A DNA stretch of 64,000 bases from assembly GCF_030381805.1 (NCBI RefSeq), contig NZ_JAUDRH010000007.1, positions 383,458 to 447,457 of the forward strand. Reading direction: 5' to 3'. Position numbers and translations under genes: made by a program. Source of the DNA: Chlorogloeopsis sp. ULAP01. GTDB lineage: Bacteria > Cyanobacteriota > Cyanobacteriia > Cyanobacteriales > Nostocaceae. This document shows positions 35,466 to 44,728 of the stretch, piece after piece (within the stretch, counting starts at the first letter, position 1; every line of letters begins with the position of its first letter). Below the pieces are notes generated by a model. That model saw nothing but the letters and a program-made list of their open reading frames with translations. It was not told the DNA's origin and did not search any database.

Positions 35466-37910
35466 CTATTGTTCTGATGGCACATGAACGTGGAAGGAGC
35501 GAATAATCCTTAACCAGCGATTGTCATCAGTGTAGTAACCTACTTCTGCAATGTAGTCGCGATCGCCAACAGGAATAGAAATATGCTTGTCTTGATCGCG
35601 CTCATCGCATTCATACTCTTGAGTGCTGTGGGGTTGCTGATTGTCAATATCAAGATTTGTCACATCGTGAACTCGCAACATCAACCTGCGTCCACCCTGC
35701 TGTCGCGCAGCTTCTTTATACTCATCCGAGATTTCCCAATAGGCATAGGCATCTCTAGAGTTACGAGGAACTAAGATAATTCGGCAGTCGCTCTTCATTG
35801 CTGATTGAGCATCATCTGTGCGTAGATTAACTGATGCTTGTTGCCAAACATCGTCACCACGATTAGATTGTTCTCTATCCACAAATGATCGAGCGGCTCC
35901 TGTGATGCCTGCGACTGCGGCAGTACCTCCTGCAATTGTTCCACCGACTTGATTCGCTATATCTCCAGCTATGTTAGTCGTTGCTTTGGATATATTCTCA
36001 ACCCGTTCAGAGATAGCTCCATCGTTGGAAAATCTGGCTGTACTGTCTTGTGAGAAATTATATGGAACTTTTACAGGAGCTGAACGAGCAAGTTTTAGCC
36101 AACGTGCATCGGCGGTGACATAGCCTAATTCTGCAACATAGTCGCGATCGCTCTCAGCAATAGGGATATGCAAGTCTGATGCTTGTTCATCACATTCTAT
36201 TTCCCGAACTCTATGAGCAGGCTGTTGTTCTAGATCTATGCCTGTAGTGTCATAGACACGAAGCGCCAGTTGTTGTCCACCTTGTTGCCGCAGTTCCGCC
36301 TTGCGAGCTTCTGGAACTTCCCAGTAGGCATAAGCATCTGTGGAGTTGCGAGGCACCATGATCAAACGACTTTCATCTGTTGTTACCGGGCGATCGCTCA
36401 CTAAAGAATTAGCTGCTGCCACAGTAGGGATGCCAACAACAGGTTTACAGGCAGGAACTCGCACTGGAGCCGAACGAGCAATTTTCAGCCAGCGATTGCT
36501 GTGGGTGACATAACCCAATTCAGCAACATAATCACGGTTGTCTGTTGCAATCGGTATGTGCAAATCTTGCGCCTGTAGCTCGCAATCAAACTCCTTTGTG
36601 CTATGTGGTGTTTGCCGATCCATATCAATATCAGTGACATCGTATAGACGCAGTTTCAATTGATGTTTACCTTGCTGTTGCAAATCTGCTTTCACCTGAT
36701 TGGGAATTTCCCAGTAAGCATACGCATTTGTGCAATTTCGGGGCGTCAAAATTATCCGGCTCTCAGGAAGACTGACTGGAGCAGCAGGAACAGGTGCTGC
36801 CACTGGTGTATGGGTGGCAGCAGCAGTGGTGCGCCGACTTAGCCACCACAACAATCCACCTAAACCCAATAATGGAATTAGCAATAACCACCACCAGGGA
36901 AACTCACCTTGAGATTCTGTTGTCGCTGTGGTGACGGGGGTATTTGCAGGTGAAACAGTTGCTTCAGGAGTAGGTGAAGGAGTTACCTCAGTTGTAGGTG
37001 AAGCAGTTGTTTCGGGAGCGGCGATTAAATTTCCAGTTCTAGCTTGTTCAATGATTTGCTGATTTTCAGGGGCAGTTGCATAGCCTAAAAATGCAGTAGC
37101 GGCAGGACTAGGATCGACTTTTTGGTAAGCATATCCCAAAGGTTGAGAGAATGGATAGCGGGGATCGGTGGGAGGAACATTGTGTAGCGGCACAACTTGG
37201 ACATTGGGGTTGTTTATAGCCTGATCGACGATCGCATATCCAATGCCATCTACTCCTAATTGTTTGATAACCGCTTCGGTAGTATCTTGTGTAAGTTTGA
37301 CGGCATTTGCACCCGTTTGAAATGGAGCTTTCTGAAAAACGGGATAATTTTGAAGTGCTTGCCGTAAGTCACTATTTTCTGGGCGATCAATCAAGCGGAT
37401 TGCTTGGGGAGATCCCCCAACTTGCGACCAATTGGTAATTTCACCCCGAAAGATTCTGGCGAACTGTTCAGAAGTTAGGCTACTATTAAACGGATTGTCT
37501 TTTCCAATAATTACAGCAATTTTATTACGGGTAATAGGAACAGTTGCAAGTCCTCGCGCTTGTTCTGTTTGGGTTAGCGAACGACCAATCGCAGCCAAAT
37601 CAATCTTTCCATCTCTTAACGCTTGTACAGAAGCATCTGTTCCATCGTAACCAATATTGACCTCTGTACCTGGAAACTTAGCTTGAAATTGTTGTGCAAG
37701 TGCCTGATTAATCTTTTCCATACTGGGTGTGCCATTGATCTGCACTTGTGTACCATTAGGAACAGATTGTGGAACAGGAAAAGAAGTACTAATACCCGAT
37801 GATTGGGCAAGTACAGGACGAATAATAGAAGAGACTGCTGAGGAAGAAGAAACAGTACTCAAAGCTAATATGGTTGATACTGATGCCAGCGATATTTGTT
37901 GACGAAGCAT
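35466..37910 (-). CDS. Phosphate-binding-like protein with three DUF4912 domains
   Basis: An 814-residue protein. A signal peptide (about 1-35) is followed by a PstS/PBP-like domain (about 50-300) with IDLAAIGRSLT, IIGKDNPFNSSLTSEQFARIFRGEITNW-type signature and DGIGYAIVD, then a Pro/Thr-rich linker and a TM segment at about 338-360 (WWWLLLIPLLGLGGLLWWLS). Three DUF4912 domains follow at about 382-480, 512-605 and 707-805, each with SR(I/L)I(L/M)(T/V)PRN, AYAYWE(I/V)P and a (D/N)RDYVAELGYVT-type core. The orientation suggests a periplasmic N-terminal domain and a cytoplasmic DUF4912 array. It is not a transporter by itself; signalling or cell-envelope use is inferred. Confidence 0.85.
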   Translation of the reverse strand: MLRQQISLASVSTILALSTVSSSSAVSSIIRPVLAQSSGISTSFPVPQSVPNGTQVQINGTPSMEKINQALAQQFQAKFPGTEVNIGYDGTDASVQALRDGKIDLAAIGRSLTQTEQARGLATVPITRNKIAVIIGKDNPFNSSLTSEQFARIFRGEITNWSQVGGSPQAIRLIDRPENSDLRQALQNYPVFQKAPFQTGANAVKLTQDTTEAVIKQLGVDGIGYAIVDQAINNPNVQVVPLHNVPPTDPRYPFSQPLGYAYQKVDPSPAATAFLGYATAPENQQIIEQARTGNLIAAPETTASPTTEVTPSPTPEATVSPANTPVTTATTESQGEFPWWWLLLIPLLGLGGLLWWLSRRTTAAATHTPVAAPVPAAPVSLPESRIILTPRNCTNAYAYWEIPNQVKADLQQQGKHQLKLRLYDVTDIDMDRQTPHSTKEFDCELQAQDLHIPIATDNRDYVAELGYVTHSNRWLKIARSAPVRVPACKPVVGIPTVAAANSLVSDRPVTTDESRLIMVPRNSTDAYAYWEVPEARKAELRQQGGQQLALRVYDTTGIDLEQQPAHRVREIECDEQASDLHIPIAESDRDYVAELGYVTADARWLKLARSAPVKVPYNFSQDSTARFSNDGAISERVENISKATTNIAGDIANQVGGTIAGGTAAVAGITGAARSFVDREQSNRGDDVWQQASVNLRTDDAQSAMKSDCRIILVPRNSRDAYAYWEISDEYKEAARQQGGRRLMLRVHDVTNLDIDNQQPHSTQEYECDERDQDKHISIPVGDRDYIAEVGYYTDDNRWLRIIRSFHVHVPSEQ

Positions 37911-38524
37911 CTTGTAAAACCTGATTTCAAATGTTTCAATCTAACTTAAAAACTGTCAAAAAATAACCTTAAAGTTTTCCCTAAATCTTGAGTTTCGTAA
38001 TTCCTATTTCTCTTTATATGACTAATCTTGTAAAGTTGAAACTTTCATCGTTACTGATATGATGAAATTCTGAAATAGGCTTAACTAAGGCTATTTGATA
38101 AAGTTACAACACGTGGCTGGGCTCTAATTAGCAGTTTGGATATCAGGGAAACTCAGATTACATTAATGATGGCAATTTTACAGGTTAGATTTTTGTGAAA
38201 TACATCAATTAAAATAGAAAGTAGCGTAAAAAAGTAAGAATACTATAAGGAGAAAATAATATTTCCACTTTAAAGATTAGATATGATTTACAGTAGAAAC
38301 ATTAAATAGTAGTTTAATAGCTTGACTGATTTGAAGAGAGTATTTATAAAGTAAATCTTAAATTGTAGGGTGCGTTACGGCTAGTTCTGATTCTCTTAGA
38401 CTTTAAGCCCTGACTACAAGTGCATATCCTCTCAATTATTGCGATCGCCTAGTGATGTTACGTCTAACCTAAATAGTTGCGAAGAGTCTTCCTAAAATGT
38501 AGATGTGACTTCTTTAGCTTCCCC

Positions 38525-38572
38525 AGGTTACAAAGAGCCTGTTGAACCACTGCACTGGCTCTCCTGCAACCT
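38525..38572 (+). other. Nested hairpin upstream of metH
   Basis: The outer arms AGGTT (38525-38529) and AACCT (38568-38572) and the inner arms AGAGCC (38534-38539) and GGCTCT (38557-38562) pair with a 17-base loop. It lies about 470 bases before the metH start. It could be a small RNA, a leader element or an old repeat. There is no poly-U run after it. Confidence 0.3.
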
Positions 38573-38714
38573 AAGTAGTCGTGCAAAATAAATTATCTAG
38601 AAGGGAACTCTTAACAGGGTTGAGGGAACAGGAAAGAATATAGCGAAATCATGTTGAAAAATGGCTAAATATTTAACCGTGGATACTGAATACCAGAGTT
38701 TCAGGAGTGTCTTG

Positions 38715-38888
38715 TTAAAAACCTATATCAATCAATGGTATGCGGGCTAACCAACTATCTTTACCAGAGGTATAGTAAATCTCTCAGTTGCGAGCTAATC
38801 GATGGGCAACATGAGCAGGAAAAGCTTCTTCGGGTGAGGCGACGCGATCGGTATTGAGATTGTCACACACTAACTGAGTGAGATAAAT
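38715..38888 (-). pseudogene. Degenerate reading frame, unrecognised
   Basis: On the minus strand this reads VCDNLNTDRVASPEEAF then HVAHRLARN, a TGA, and EIYYTSGKDSWLARIP. The peptide-like composition continues through the stop, with no start codon or ribosome binding site. It looks like a decayed gene, but I cannot identify the parent. Confidence 0.3.
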
Positions 38889-39037
38889 TCATTAAGCCTG
38901 CCTAAAAGCGAGGAATCAAACGATCTAAAAAATTTACTACAGTTTAGTTTTTACTAAAGTCGTCCGAAAGTCTAGAAATTTTGGAAAATAATAAATTAAG
39001 TCAAAGCTCGCAAGACTACCCAATTTGCTTGGAAAAT

Positions 39038-42000
39038 ATGACTCATCCCTTTTTAGAACGCCTGCATAGTCCCGATCGCCCAGTTCTTGTCTTCGATGGC
39101 GCGATGGGAACCAACCTGCAAAGGCAAAATCTTACTGCTGACGATTTCGGTGGCGCTGAATATGAAGGTTGCAACGAGTACTTAGTTCATACTAAACCCG
39201 AAGCTGTAGCAAAGGTTCACAGTGATTTTCTCGCTGCGGGTGCCGATGTCATTGAAACTGATACTTTTGGCGGTACATCGATAGTTCTAGCAGAATACGA
39301 CTTAGCAGATCAAGCCTACTACCTCAGTAAAACAGCCGCAGAACTAGCAAAACGCGTTGCAGCGCAATACTCCACTCCTGAGAAACCTCGGTTTGTTGCT
39401 GGTTCGATGGGGCCAACAACCAAACTGCCAACCTTGGGACACATAGATTTTGATACAATCAAAGATGCGTTTGCCGAGCAAGCAGAGGCACTTTGGGATG
39501 GCGGTGTTGATTTATTCATTGTCGAGACTTGCCAGGATGTACTGCAAATTAAAGCAGCACTAAATGGCATTGAAGAAGTCTTTGCTAAAAAAGGTCAGCG
39601 TCGTCCCTTGATGGTTTCTGTAACAATGGAAACAATGGGAACGATGTTAGTTGGTACGGAAATTAGCGCCGTACTAACAATTTTAGAACCTTATCCAATA
39701 GACATTCTCGGTCTAAACTGTGCCACTGGCCCAGACTTAATGAAACCACACATTAAGTATCTTTCTCAACATTCTCCCTTCGTGGTTTCCTGTATTCCGA
39801 ATGCGGGTTTGCCTGAAAATGTCGGCGGACAAGCACACTACCGCCTGACACCAATGGAATTGCGAATGGCGTTAATGCACTTTGTTGAAGATTTGGGTGT
39901 CCAAGTGATAGGGGGTTGCTGTGGGACACGTCCAGAACATATTCAACAATTAGCAGAAATTGCTAGAGAGCTAAAGCCAAAAATCAGACAGCCGCAAATA
40001 GAAGCAGCCGCAGCGTCAATTTACAGCATTCAGCCTTACGAGCAAGATAACTCCTTTTTAATTATTGGCGAACGATTAAACGCCAGTGGTTCTAAAAAAT
40101 GCCGGGAGTTGCTCAACGCCGAAGACTGGGATGGACTGGTTTCGATGGCGCGATCGCAAGTCAAAGAAGGCGCGCACATTCTCGATGTCAACGTGGATTA
40201 TGTGGGGCGTGACGGCGTGCGGGATATGCACGAAGTAGTCTCGCGTCTAGTTAATAATGTCACACTACCTTTGATGCTCGACTCTACAGAATGGGAAAAG
40301 ATGGAGGCGGGTTTAAAAGTCGCTGGAGGTAAGTGTATTCTGAACTCCACCAACTACGAAGATGGAGAACCACGTTTCCTCAAAGTGTTGGAGTTAGCGA
40401 AGAAGTACGGTGCGGGTGTAGTCGTTGGCACCATTGACGAAGACGGAATGGCACGGACAGCCGAAAAGAAATTTCAAATTGCCCAACGCGCCTATCGCCA
40501 GGCTCTAGAATCTGGCATTTCAGCCCGTGAAATCTTTTTCGATCCATTGGCACTACCTATTTCTACGGGTATTGAAGAAGACCGCGCTAATGGCAAAGCT
40601 ACGATTGAAGCAATCCGCCGCATTCACCAAGAATTGCCCGGATGCCATATTATTCTTGGTGTTTCCAACGTTTCCTTCGGCTTGAACCCAGCAGCGCGAA
40701 TCGTATTGAATTCGATGTTTTTGCATGAAGCGATCGCGGCGGGAATGGATGCAGCTATTGTCAGTGCCAGCAAAATTTTACCGCTATCGAAAATAGAACC
40801 CCAACACCAAGAAGTTTGTCGTCAGCTAATTTACGATGAACGGAAATTTGAGGGTGATGTCTGCGTTTACGATCCCTTAGGGGAACTGACAACAATGTTT
40901 GAAGGGGTGACAACCAAGCGCGACAAAGGCGTTGATGAAAATCTCCCCATTGAAGAAATGCTCAAACGTCACATCATCGACGGCGAGCGCATTGGTTTAG
41001 AAAAACACCTGGAAAAAGCCCTAGAAAAATACAAACCGCTAGACATTATCAACACCTTTCTGCTGGATGGAATGAAAGTAGTGGGTGAATTGTTCGGTTC
41101 AGGGCAAATGCAGCTACCATTTGTGTTACAGTCAGCAGAAACTATGAAAGCGGCGGTTGCTTACTTGGAACCGTTCATGGAAAAATCTGAAGCTGGTAAT
41201 AACGCTAAGGGTACAGTAATAATTGCCACAGTCAAAGGTGATGTTCACGATATTGGCAAAAACCTTGTGGATATTATCTTGTCCAACAACGGCTATAAGG
41301 TAATAAATCTGGGGATTAAGCAGCCAGTGGAAAACATCATTGATGCATACGAAAAGCATAAAGCTGATTGTATCGCGATGAGTGGCTTGCTCGTGAAGTC
41401 CACCGCCTTCATGAAAGAGAATTTGGAGGTGTTTAACGAAAAGGGAATCACCGTTCCCGTAATTTTGGGCGGTGCGGCGCTAACTCCCAAATTTGTCCAC
41501 GAGGATTGTCAAAATACCTACAAAGGTAAGGTAGTATACGGCAAAGATGCTTTCTCAGATTTACACTTCATGGATAAATTAATGCCAGCGAAGTATTCTG
41601 GTAAGTGGGATGATTTCAAGGGCTTTTTGGATGAATTTGCCGAGGATGGAATTTCCGAAAATGGACATAAAAAGCCTGTGGCAGAAGCAGAAACTGTTGA
41701 GGAAAAAGCACCTACCGAAACCAAGGAAGCAGATACTCGCCGTTCGGAAGCAGTAGCGGTAGATATAGAACGTCCCACACCGCCTTTCTGGGGAACAAAA
41801 CTGTTACAGCCTAGTGATATTTCTTTAGAGGAAGTATTTTGGTATTTGGATTTGCAAGCTCTGGTTGCGGGGCAGTGGCAATTCCGCAAGCCGAAGGAGC
41901 AATCTAAGGAAGAGTATCAGGCTTTCTTGAATGAGAAAGTTTATCCAATTTTGGAGGAGTGGAAGCAGCGAATTATTGAGGAGAAGTTGCTGCATCCACA

Positions 42001-42586
42001 GGTGATTTACGGGTATTTCCCTTGTCAGGCTGAGGGGAATTCGCTGTATATTTATGAAACGAACCACAAAGACGCAAAGAACGTGAAGGAAGTAGCAAAG
42101 TTTGAGTTTCCCAGACAGAAGTCTTTGAGAAGACTATGTATTGCAGATTTCTTTACACCGAAGGAGTCGGGAATTATTGATGTCTTCCCGATGCAAGCTG
42201 TGACGGTGGGACATATTGCCACGGAGTACGCGCAGAAGCTGTTTGCAGATAATAGATACACAGATTATCTGTATTTCCACGGTTTAGCCGTGCAGGTGGC
42301 GGAAGCGTTGGCTGAGTGGACACACGCTAGAATTCGGCGAGAATTGGGTTTTGGTGCTGAGGAACCCGATAATATTCGGGATATTTTGGCACAGCGATAT
42401 CGTGGCTCAAGGTATAGTTTTGGATATCCGGCTTGTCCGAATATTCAGGATCAGTACAAGCAGTTGGAGTTGTTGGGAACTGGCAGGATTAATTTGTATA
42501 TGGATGAAAGTGAGCAGCTTTATCCGGAACAGTCTACAACTGCGATTATTGCTTATCACCCTGTAGCGAAGTACTTTAGCGCGTAA
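39038..42586 (+). CDS. metH: Cobalamin-dependent methionine synthase
   Basis: A 1182-residue enzyme. The homocysteine-binding domain (about 1-320) has GAMGTNLQ and zinc ligands Cys228 (LNCATGP), Cys294 and Cys295 (GGCCGT). The pterin-binding domain follows (about 345-620, NASGSKK, LDVNVDYVGRDG). The cobalamin domain (about 640-865) has DVHDIGKN with the axial His737. A linker rich in Glu/Lys leads to the SAM-activation domain (about 920-1182). It methylates homocysteine with methyl-THF. ATG 39038 has GGA six bases upstream and matches the usual cyanobacterial N-terminus; the frame extends to a TTG at 38981 with no clear ribosome site. Confidence 0.95.
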   Translation: MTHPFLERLHSPDRPVLVFDGAMGTNLQRQNLTADDFGGAEYEGCNEYLVHTKPEAVAKVHSDFLAAGADVIETDTFGGTSIVLAEYDLADQAYYLSKTAAELAKRVAAQYSTPEKPRFVAGSMGPTTKLPTLGHIDFDTIKDAFAEQAEALWDGGVDLFIVETCQDVLQIKAALNGIEEVFAKKGQRRPLMVSVTMETMGTMLVGTEISAVLTILEPYPIDILGLNCATGPDLMKPHIKYLSQHSPFVVSCIPNAGLPENVGGQAHYRLTPMELRMALMHFVEDLGVQVIGGCCGTRPEHIQQLAEIARELKPKIRQPQIEAAAASIYSIQPYEQDNSFLIIGERLNASGSKKCRELLNAEDWDGLVSMARSQVKEGAHILDVNVDYVGRDGVRDMHEVVSRLVNNVTLPLMLDSTEWEKMEAGLKVAGGKCILNSTNYEDGEPRFLKVLELAKKYGAGVVVGTIDEDGMARTAEKKFQIAQRAYRQALESGISAREIFFDPLALPISTGIEEDRANGKATIEAIRRIHQELPGCHIILGVSNVSFGLNPAARIVLNSMFLHEAIAAGMDAAIVSASKILPLSKIEPQHQEVCRQLIYDERKFEGDVCVYDPLGELTTMFEGVTTKRDKGVDENLPIEEMLKRHIIDGERIGLEKHLEKALEKYKPLDIINTFLLDGMKVVGELFGSGQMQLPFVLQSAETMKAAVAYLEPFMEKSEAGNNAKGTVIIATVKGDVHDIGKNLVDIILSNNGYKVINLGIKQPVENIIDAYEKHKADCIAMSGLLVKSTAFMKENLEVFNEKGITVPVILGGAALTPKFVHEDCQNTYKGKVVYGKDAFSDLHFMDKLMPAKYSGKWDDFKGFLDEFAEDGISENGHKKPVAEAETVEEKAPTETKEADTRRSEAVAVDIERPTPPFWGTKLLQPSDISLEEVFWYLDLQALVAGQWQFRKPKEQSKEEYQAFLNEKVYPILEEWKQRIIEEKLLHPQVIYGYFPCQAEGNSLYIYETNHKDAKNVKEVAKFEFPRQKSLRRLCIADFFTPKESGIIDVFPMQAVTVGHIATEYAQKLFADNRYTDYLYFHGLAVQVAEALAEWTHARIRRELGFGAEEPDNIRDILAQRYRGSRYSFGYPACPNIQDQYKQLELLGTGRINLYMDESEQLYPEQSTTAIIAYHPVAKYFSA

Positions 42587-42594
42587 TCTCTTAA

Positions 42595-42618
42595 CCCCTC
42601 TTTGCAAACAGAGAGGGG
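42595..42618 (+). terminator. Terminator-like hairpin after metH
   Basis: CCCCTCTTTG, loop CAAA, CAGAGAGGGG: ten base pairs with one mismatch, nine bases after the metH stop. There is no T-run, so it is a moderately convincing terminator or a repeat. Confidence 0.5.
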
Positions 42619-42632
42619 GAATTTAGGATGAA

Positions 42633-42917
42633 ATACCAGAAAAATTCTGGATATCAGCAAGTAATATATTGAAAAGCCTGTATTTACGTACAAAATCAGG
42701 TGAATATACGGAATCTTTCCATCTATGATCCGAAAAAGGATAATATCGGTGAAAATTTCTAGATATTCACCCTAAATAAGGTGGTTATACGGAAAAATTC
42801 TGTATATCTAGTTGGATATTGACGATATCCAGAAAATTTCTTGATATTATTACTAATATGCTTGTAATCCTTTCTCTACCTAAGTCCTGAGTGTGATATA
42901 CGGAAAGTTTCCGCATA
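42633..42917. repeat. Array of six near-palindromes (ATAYNNGAAA-N-TTTCNNRTAT type)
   Basis: Six imperfect palindromes of about 20-23 bp share a core of (G)GAAA-N-TTTC(C) and ATAC/ATATC ends. They lie at 42633-42654, 42703-42725, 42743-42766, 42788-42806, 42826-42848 and 42899-42917. The best are ATATCCAGAAA-A-TTTCTTGATAT (one mismatch) and CGGAAAGTTTCCG (perfect). Centres are spaced by about 70, 42, 42, 40 and 71 bp. The array fills the gap between metH and the glycosyltransferase gene. It could be a binding-site array, an iteron-like element or a degenerate mobile repeat. No gene is present. Confidence 0.75.
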
Positions 42918-43044
42918 ATTAATAGTTGGGCTGCTTTTAGTTACTTGTGGTGGCAGATATCTTGAGATTGTTGGTGGGGCGACTTAAAGGGTTAAGATTG
43001 AGCAGTCCTATTTACGGAAGCGCTGCTGATTGAGGGGGAAGAAA

Positions 43045-44310
43045 GTGAGTCGAATTGTTGTCACAACCCTGGGAACGCTTGGCGATCTCCATCCCATGAT
43101 CGCGATTGCGCTAGAGCTACGGCAGCGAGGACATGATGTTGGGTTTGTCACGCATGAAGTGTATCAATCGAAGCTGCAAGCTTTAGGCTTTGAGTTTCAC
43201 GCCATGCGCCCGGATTTCACAGCGATGAAAGACCCGCAGGAAATGGCGCGGATGATGGATTTAAAGACCGGACAAGAATACATGGTGCGTCAGTGGGCGA
43301 ACCCGAATTTACGCGAAATGTATACGGATATACTCGATGTTGCCAAAAGTGCAGACTTCATCTTTTCGGGTGAAGGCGTGATGGCAACGCCGCTTGTGGC
43401 AGAAAAACTCGGAATGCGATGGGCTTCTAGCGCAATGGTTCCCCTCTCATTTTTCTCAATCTATGATCCTCCGGTTTTAGCGCCGTTCCCGGCTTTAGCA
43501 AAGCTATACAAACTGGGACCATTAGTGAGTCGAGGCGTGCTTAATTTTGCCAAAATTGTCAGTAACTCTTGGGCAGATCCGATTCGACAACTGCGCCGAG
43601 AACTTGGCTTATCCCCGATTGACTATAATCCCTTTCTTGAGAATCGATTTTCGCCTTACCTAGTCGTTGCTTTATTTTCTTCGGTGTTCGGGCAACCTCA
43701 ACCCGACTGGGCAGACAACACCATCGTTGCAGGCTTCACCTTCTACGATGGAACGCAGGAAGGCGCAGAACTGGCCCCAGAACTGAAGCAGTTTTTAGAA
43801 GTGGGCGACCCTCCGATTGTCTTCACGCTTGGCTCTGCTGCGGTGATGAATGCGGGAAATTTCTACCAAGAAAGTCTTCAAGCCGTCAAACAACTCAATC
43901 GTCGCGCTGTTTTTCTCATTGGCAACCACTTGCGACTGGAGAACCTTCCAGCCAATGTTTTAGCAGTCAACTATGCGCCATATTCTCAAATTTTTCCTGA
44001 TGCTTGTGCGATCGTGCACCAGGGCGGCGTTGGTACGACAGCACAGGCATTACGGGCAGGTCGTCCAACTTTAATCATGCCGTACGGTCATGATCAGCCT
44101 GACAATGCAGCAAGAGTTCAACGATTAGGAACATCTCGTACCATTTCCCGCGAACAATACTCCGCTTCACGAGTTGTAAAGGAATTGAGCGAATTGCTTG
44201 AGAATCCGAGTTATGCAGCCAAAGCAGCGGAAATTGGGCGAATTGTGCAGGCAGAAAATGGGGTGGGTGTAGCCTGTGATGCCATCGAAAACCAACTAAA
44301 AAAGTTGTAG
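43045..44310 (+). CDS. UDP-sugar glycosyltransferase (GT1/UGT-like)
   Basis: A 421-residue enzyme of the MGT/UGT (GT-B) fold. The N-terminal domain opens with RIVVTTLGTLGDLHPMIAIA, a typical acceptor-domain start. The C-terminal donor domain has VFTLGSAAV and HQGGVGTTAQALRAGRPTL, the sugar-nucleotide motif, followed by PYGHDQPDNAARV. It transfers a sugar to a small lipophilic acceptor. GTG 43045 is chosen because GGGGGAAG precedes it; the TTG at 43030 is part of that site. Its base composition is more GC-rich than metH. An attC-like site starts 20 bases after its stop, so it may have arrived as an integron cassette. Confidence 0.85.
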   Translation: MSRIVVTTLGTLGDLHPMIAIALELRQRGHDVGFVTHEVYQSKLQALGFEFHAMRPDFTAMKDPQEMARMMDLKTGQEYMVRQWANPNLREMYTDILDVAKSADFIFSGEGVMATPLVAEKLGMRWASSAMVPLSFFSIYDPPVLAPFPALAKLYKLGPLVSRGVLNFAKIVSNSWADPIRQLRRELGLSPIDYNPFLENRFSPYLVVALFSSVFGQPQPDWADNTIVAGFTFYDGTQEGAELAPELKQFLEVGDPPIVFTLGSAAVMNAGNFYQESLQAVKQLNRRAVFLIGNHLRLENLPANVLAVNYAPYSQIFPDACAIVHQGGVGTTAQALRAGRPTLIMPYGHDQPDNAARVQRLGTSRTISREQYSASRVVKELSELLENPSYAAKAAEIGRIVQAENGVGVACDAIENQLKKL

Positions 44311-44330
44311 TCTCATTGTAGGTAGCAGCC

Positions 44331-44417
44331 GCCCAACAATCCGGTTGGAGCGGACAGTTGAGAGTCTTTTCGTCTTCGTTCAGGTTGATCTGCTGCCGCT
44401 CAACCGGGTCGTTAGGT
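44331..44417 (+). mobile_element. attC-like integron recombination site A (87 bp)
   Basis: R'' box GCCCAAC (44331-44337) fits RYYYAAC and R' box GTTAGGT (44411-44417) fits GTTRRRY. The inner arms pair as GGTT-GGAGCGG with CCGCTCAACC, leaving one unpaired G on the 5' arm, the position expected for an extrahelical base. The end boxes pair with each other (GCCCAAC/GTTAGGT, one G-T wobble). Size and order are those of attC sites downstream of cassette genes. Folding is inferred by eye. Confidence 0.78.
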
Positions 44418-44551
44418 TGCATTGTTGGTGGAGACGGGATTTTCAGAGCATCGATAATATCTTGTTCCAGAGAGGTATTGGTAAGGTTTAGGATTTTTGG
44501 TTTAGCATGTTTCCTGACGAAGAAAGCTTTCTTAATCAAGGAGGTGATTGA
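44418..44551 (+). promoter_or_regulatory. Cassette leader with palindrome and strong ribosome binding site
   Basis: Between attC A and the truncated GNAT gene. It contains the perfect 14-bp palindrome AAGAAAGCTTTCTT at 44520-44533 and AAGGAGGTGATT immediately before GTG 44552. I see no complete promoter boxes. Confidence 0.45.
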
Positions 44552-44695
44552 GTGGATCTGCTAATTCGAGACGCTCAACTCGATGACGCTGAAGCGATTT
44601 TAGCCATACTAAACCCGATCATTGAAGTTGGAGCAGCGAACAAAGCCTTCTTCTTCGTTTCACGTTGGTCGGTCGCCGCTCAACTATGCCGTTAG
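44552..44695 (+). pseudogene. Truncated GNAT acetyltransferase cassette
   Basis: GTG 44552 is preceded by AAGGAGGTGATT, a nearly ideal ribosome binding site. The first 27 or so residues read LLIRDAQLDDAEAILAIL then NPIIEVGA, the standard N-terminus of phosphinothricin-type GNAT acetyltransferases. After that the frame runs into attC sequence (..AANKAFFFVSRWS..) and stops at TAG. The gene body is gone. The break coincides with the 8-bp motif GTTGGAGC, which is also the expected 5' inner arm of the attC that ends at 44697, so a deletion between two copies of that motif is likely. Confidence 0.7.
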
Positions 44696-44697
44696 AT
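44628..44697 (+). mobile_element. attC-like site B, lacking its R'' box
   Basis: The R' box GTTAGAT (44691-44697) is intact. The inner arms AGTTGGAGCAGCGA (44628-44641, partly gene sequence) and TCGCCGCTCAACT (44673-44685) pair with one unpaired G and one mismatch. No RYYYAAC box exists at the expected position upstream; instead the GNAT reading frame is there. The site would not be expected to recombine efficiently. Confidence 0.6.
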
Positions 44698-44728
44698 GTT
44701 AATCAAAGCATCATTACGAAATATCGAA

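Larger units (their letters stand above)
37911..39037. other. 1.1-kb intergenic region upstream of metH
   Basis: Divergent promoter region of the DUF4912 gene (minus strand) and metH (plus strand). It includes the nested hairpin at 38525-38572 and the degenerate frame at 38715-38888 described separately, and GTAGGGTGCGTTACGGC near 38366, a common intergenic repeat type. I looked for a cobalamin or SAM riboswitch signature before metH and did not find one. Confidence 0.5.

Noticed and set aside
37911..39037. Cobalamin or SAM riboswitch before metH
   Set aside because: A CCACTG-like element near 38548 was noticed, but the surrounding box order and pairings of a cobalamin riboswitch are absent.
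44075..44539. 154-codon minus-strand frame across the end of the glycosyltransferase and attC site A
   Set aside because: It is antisense to a clear gene, starts with TTG at a mirrored ribosome binding site, and has no recognisable product.
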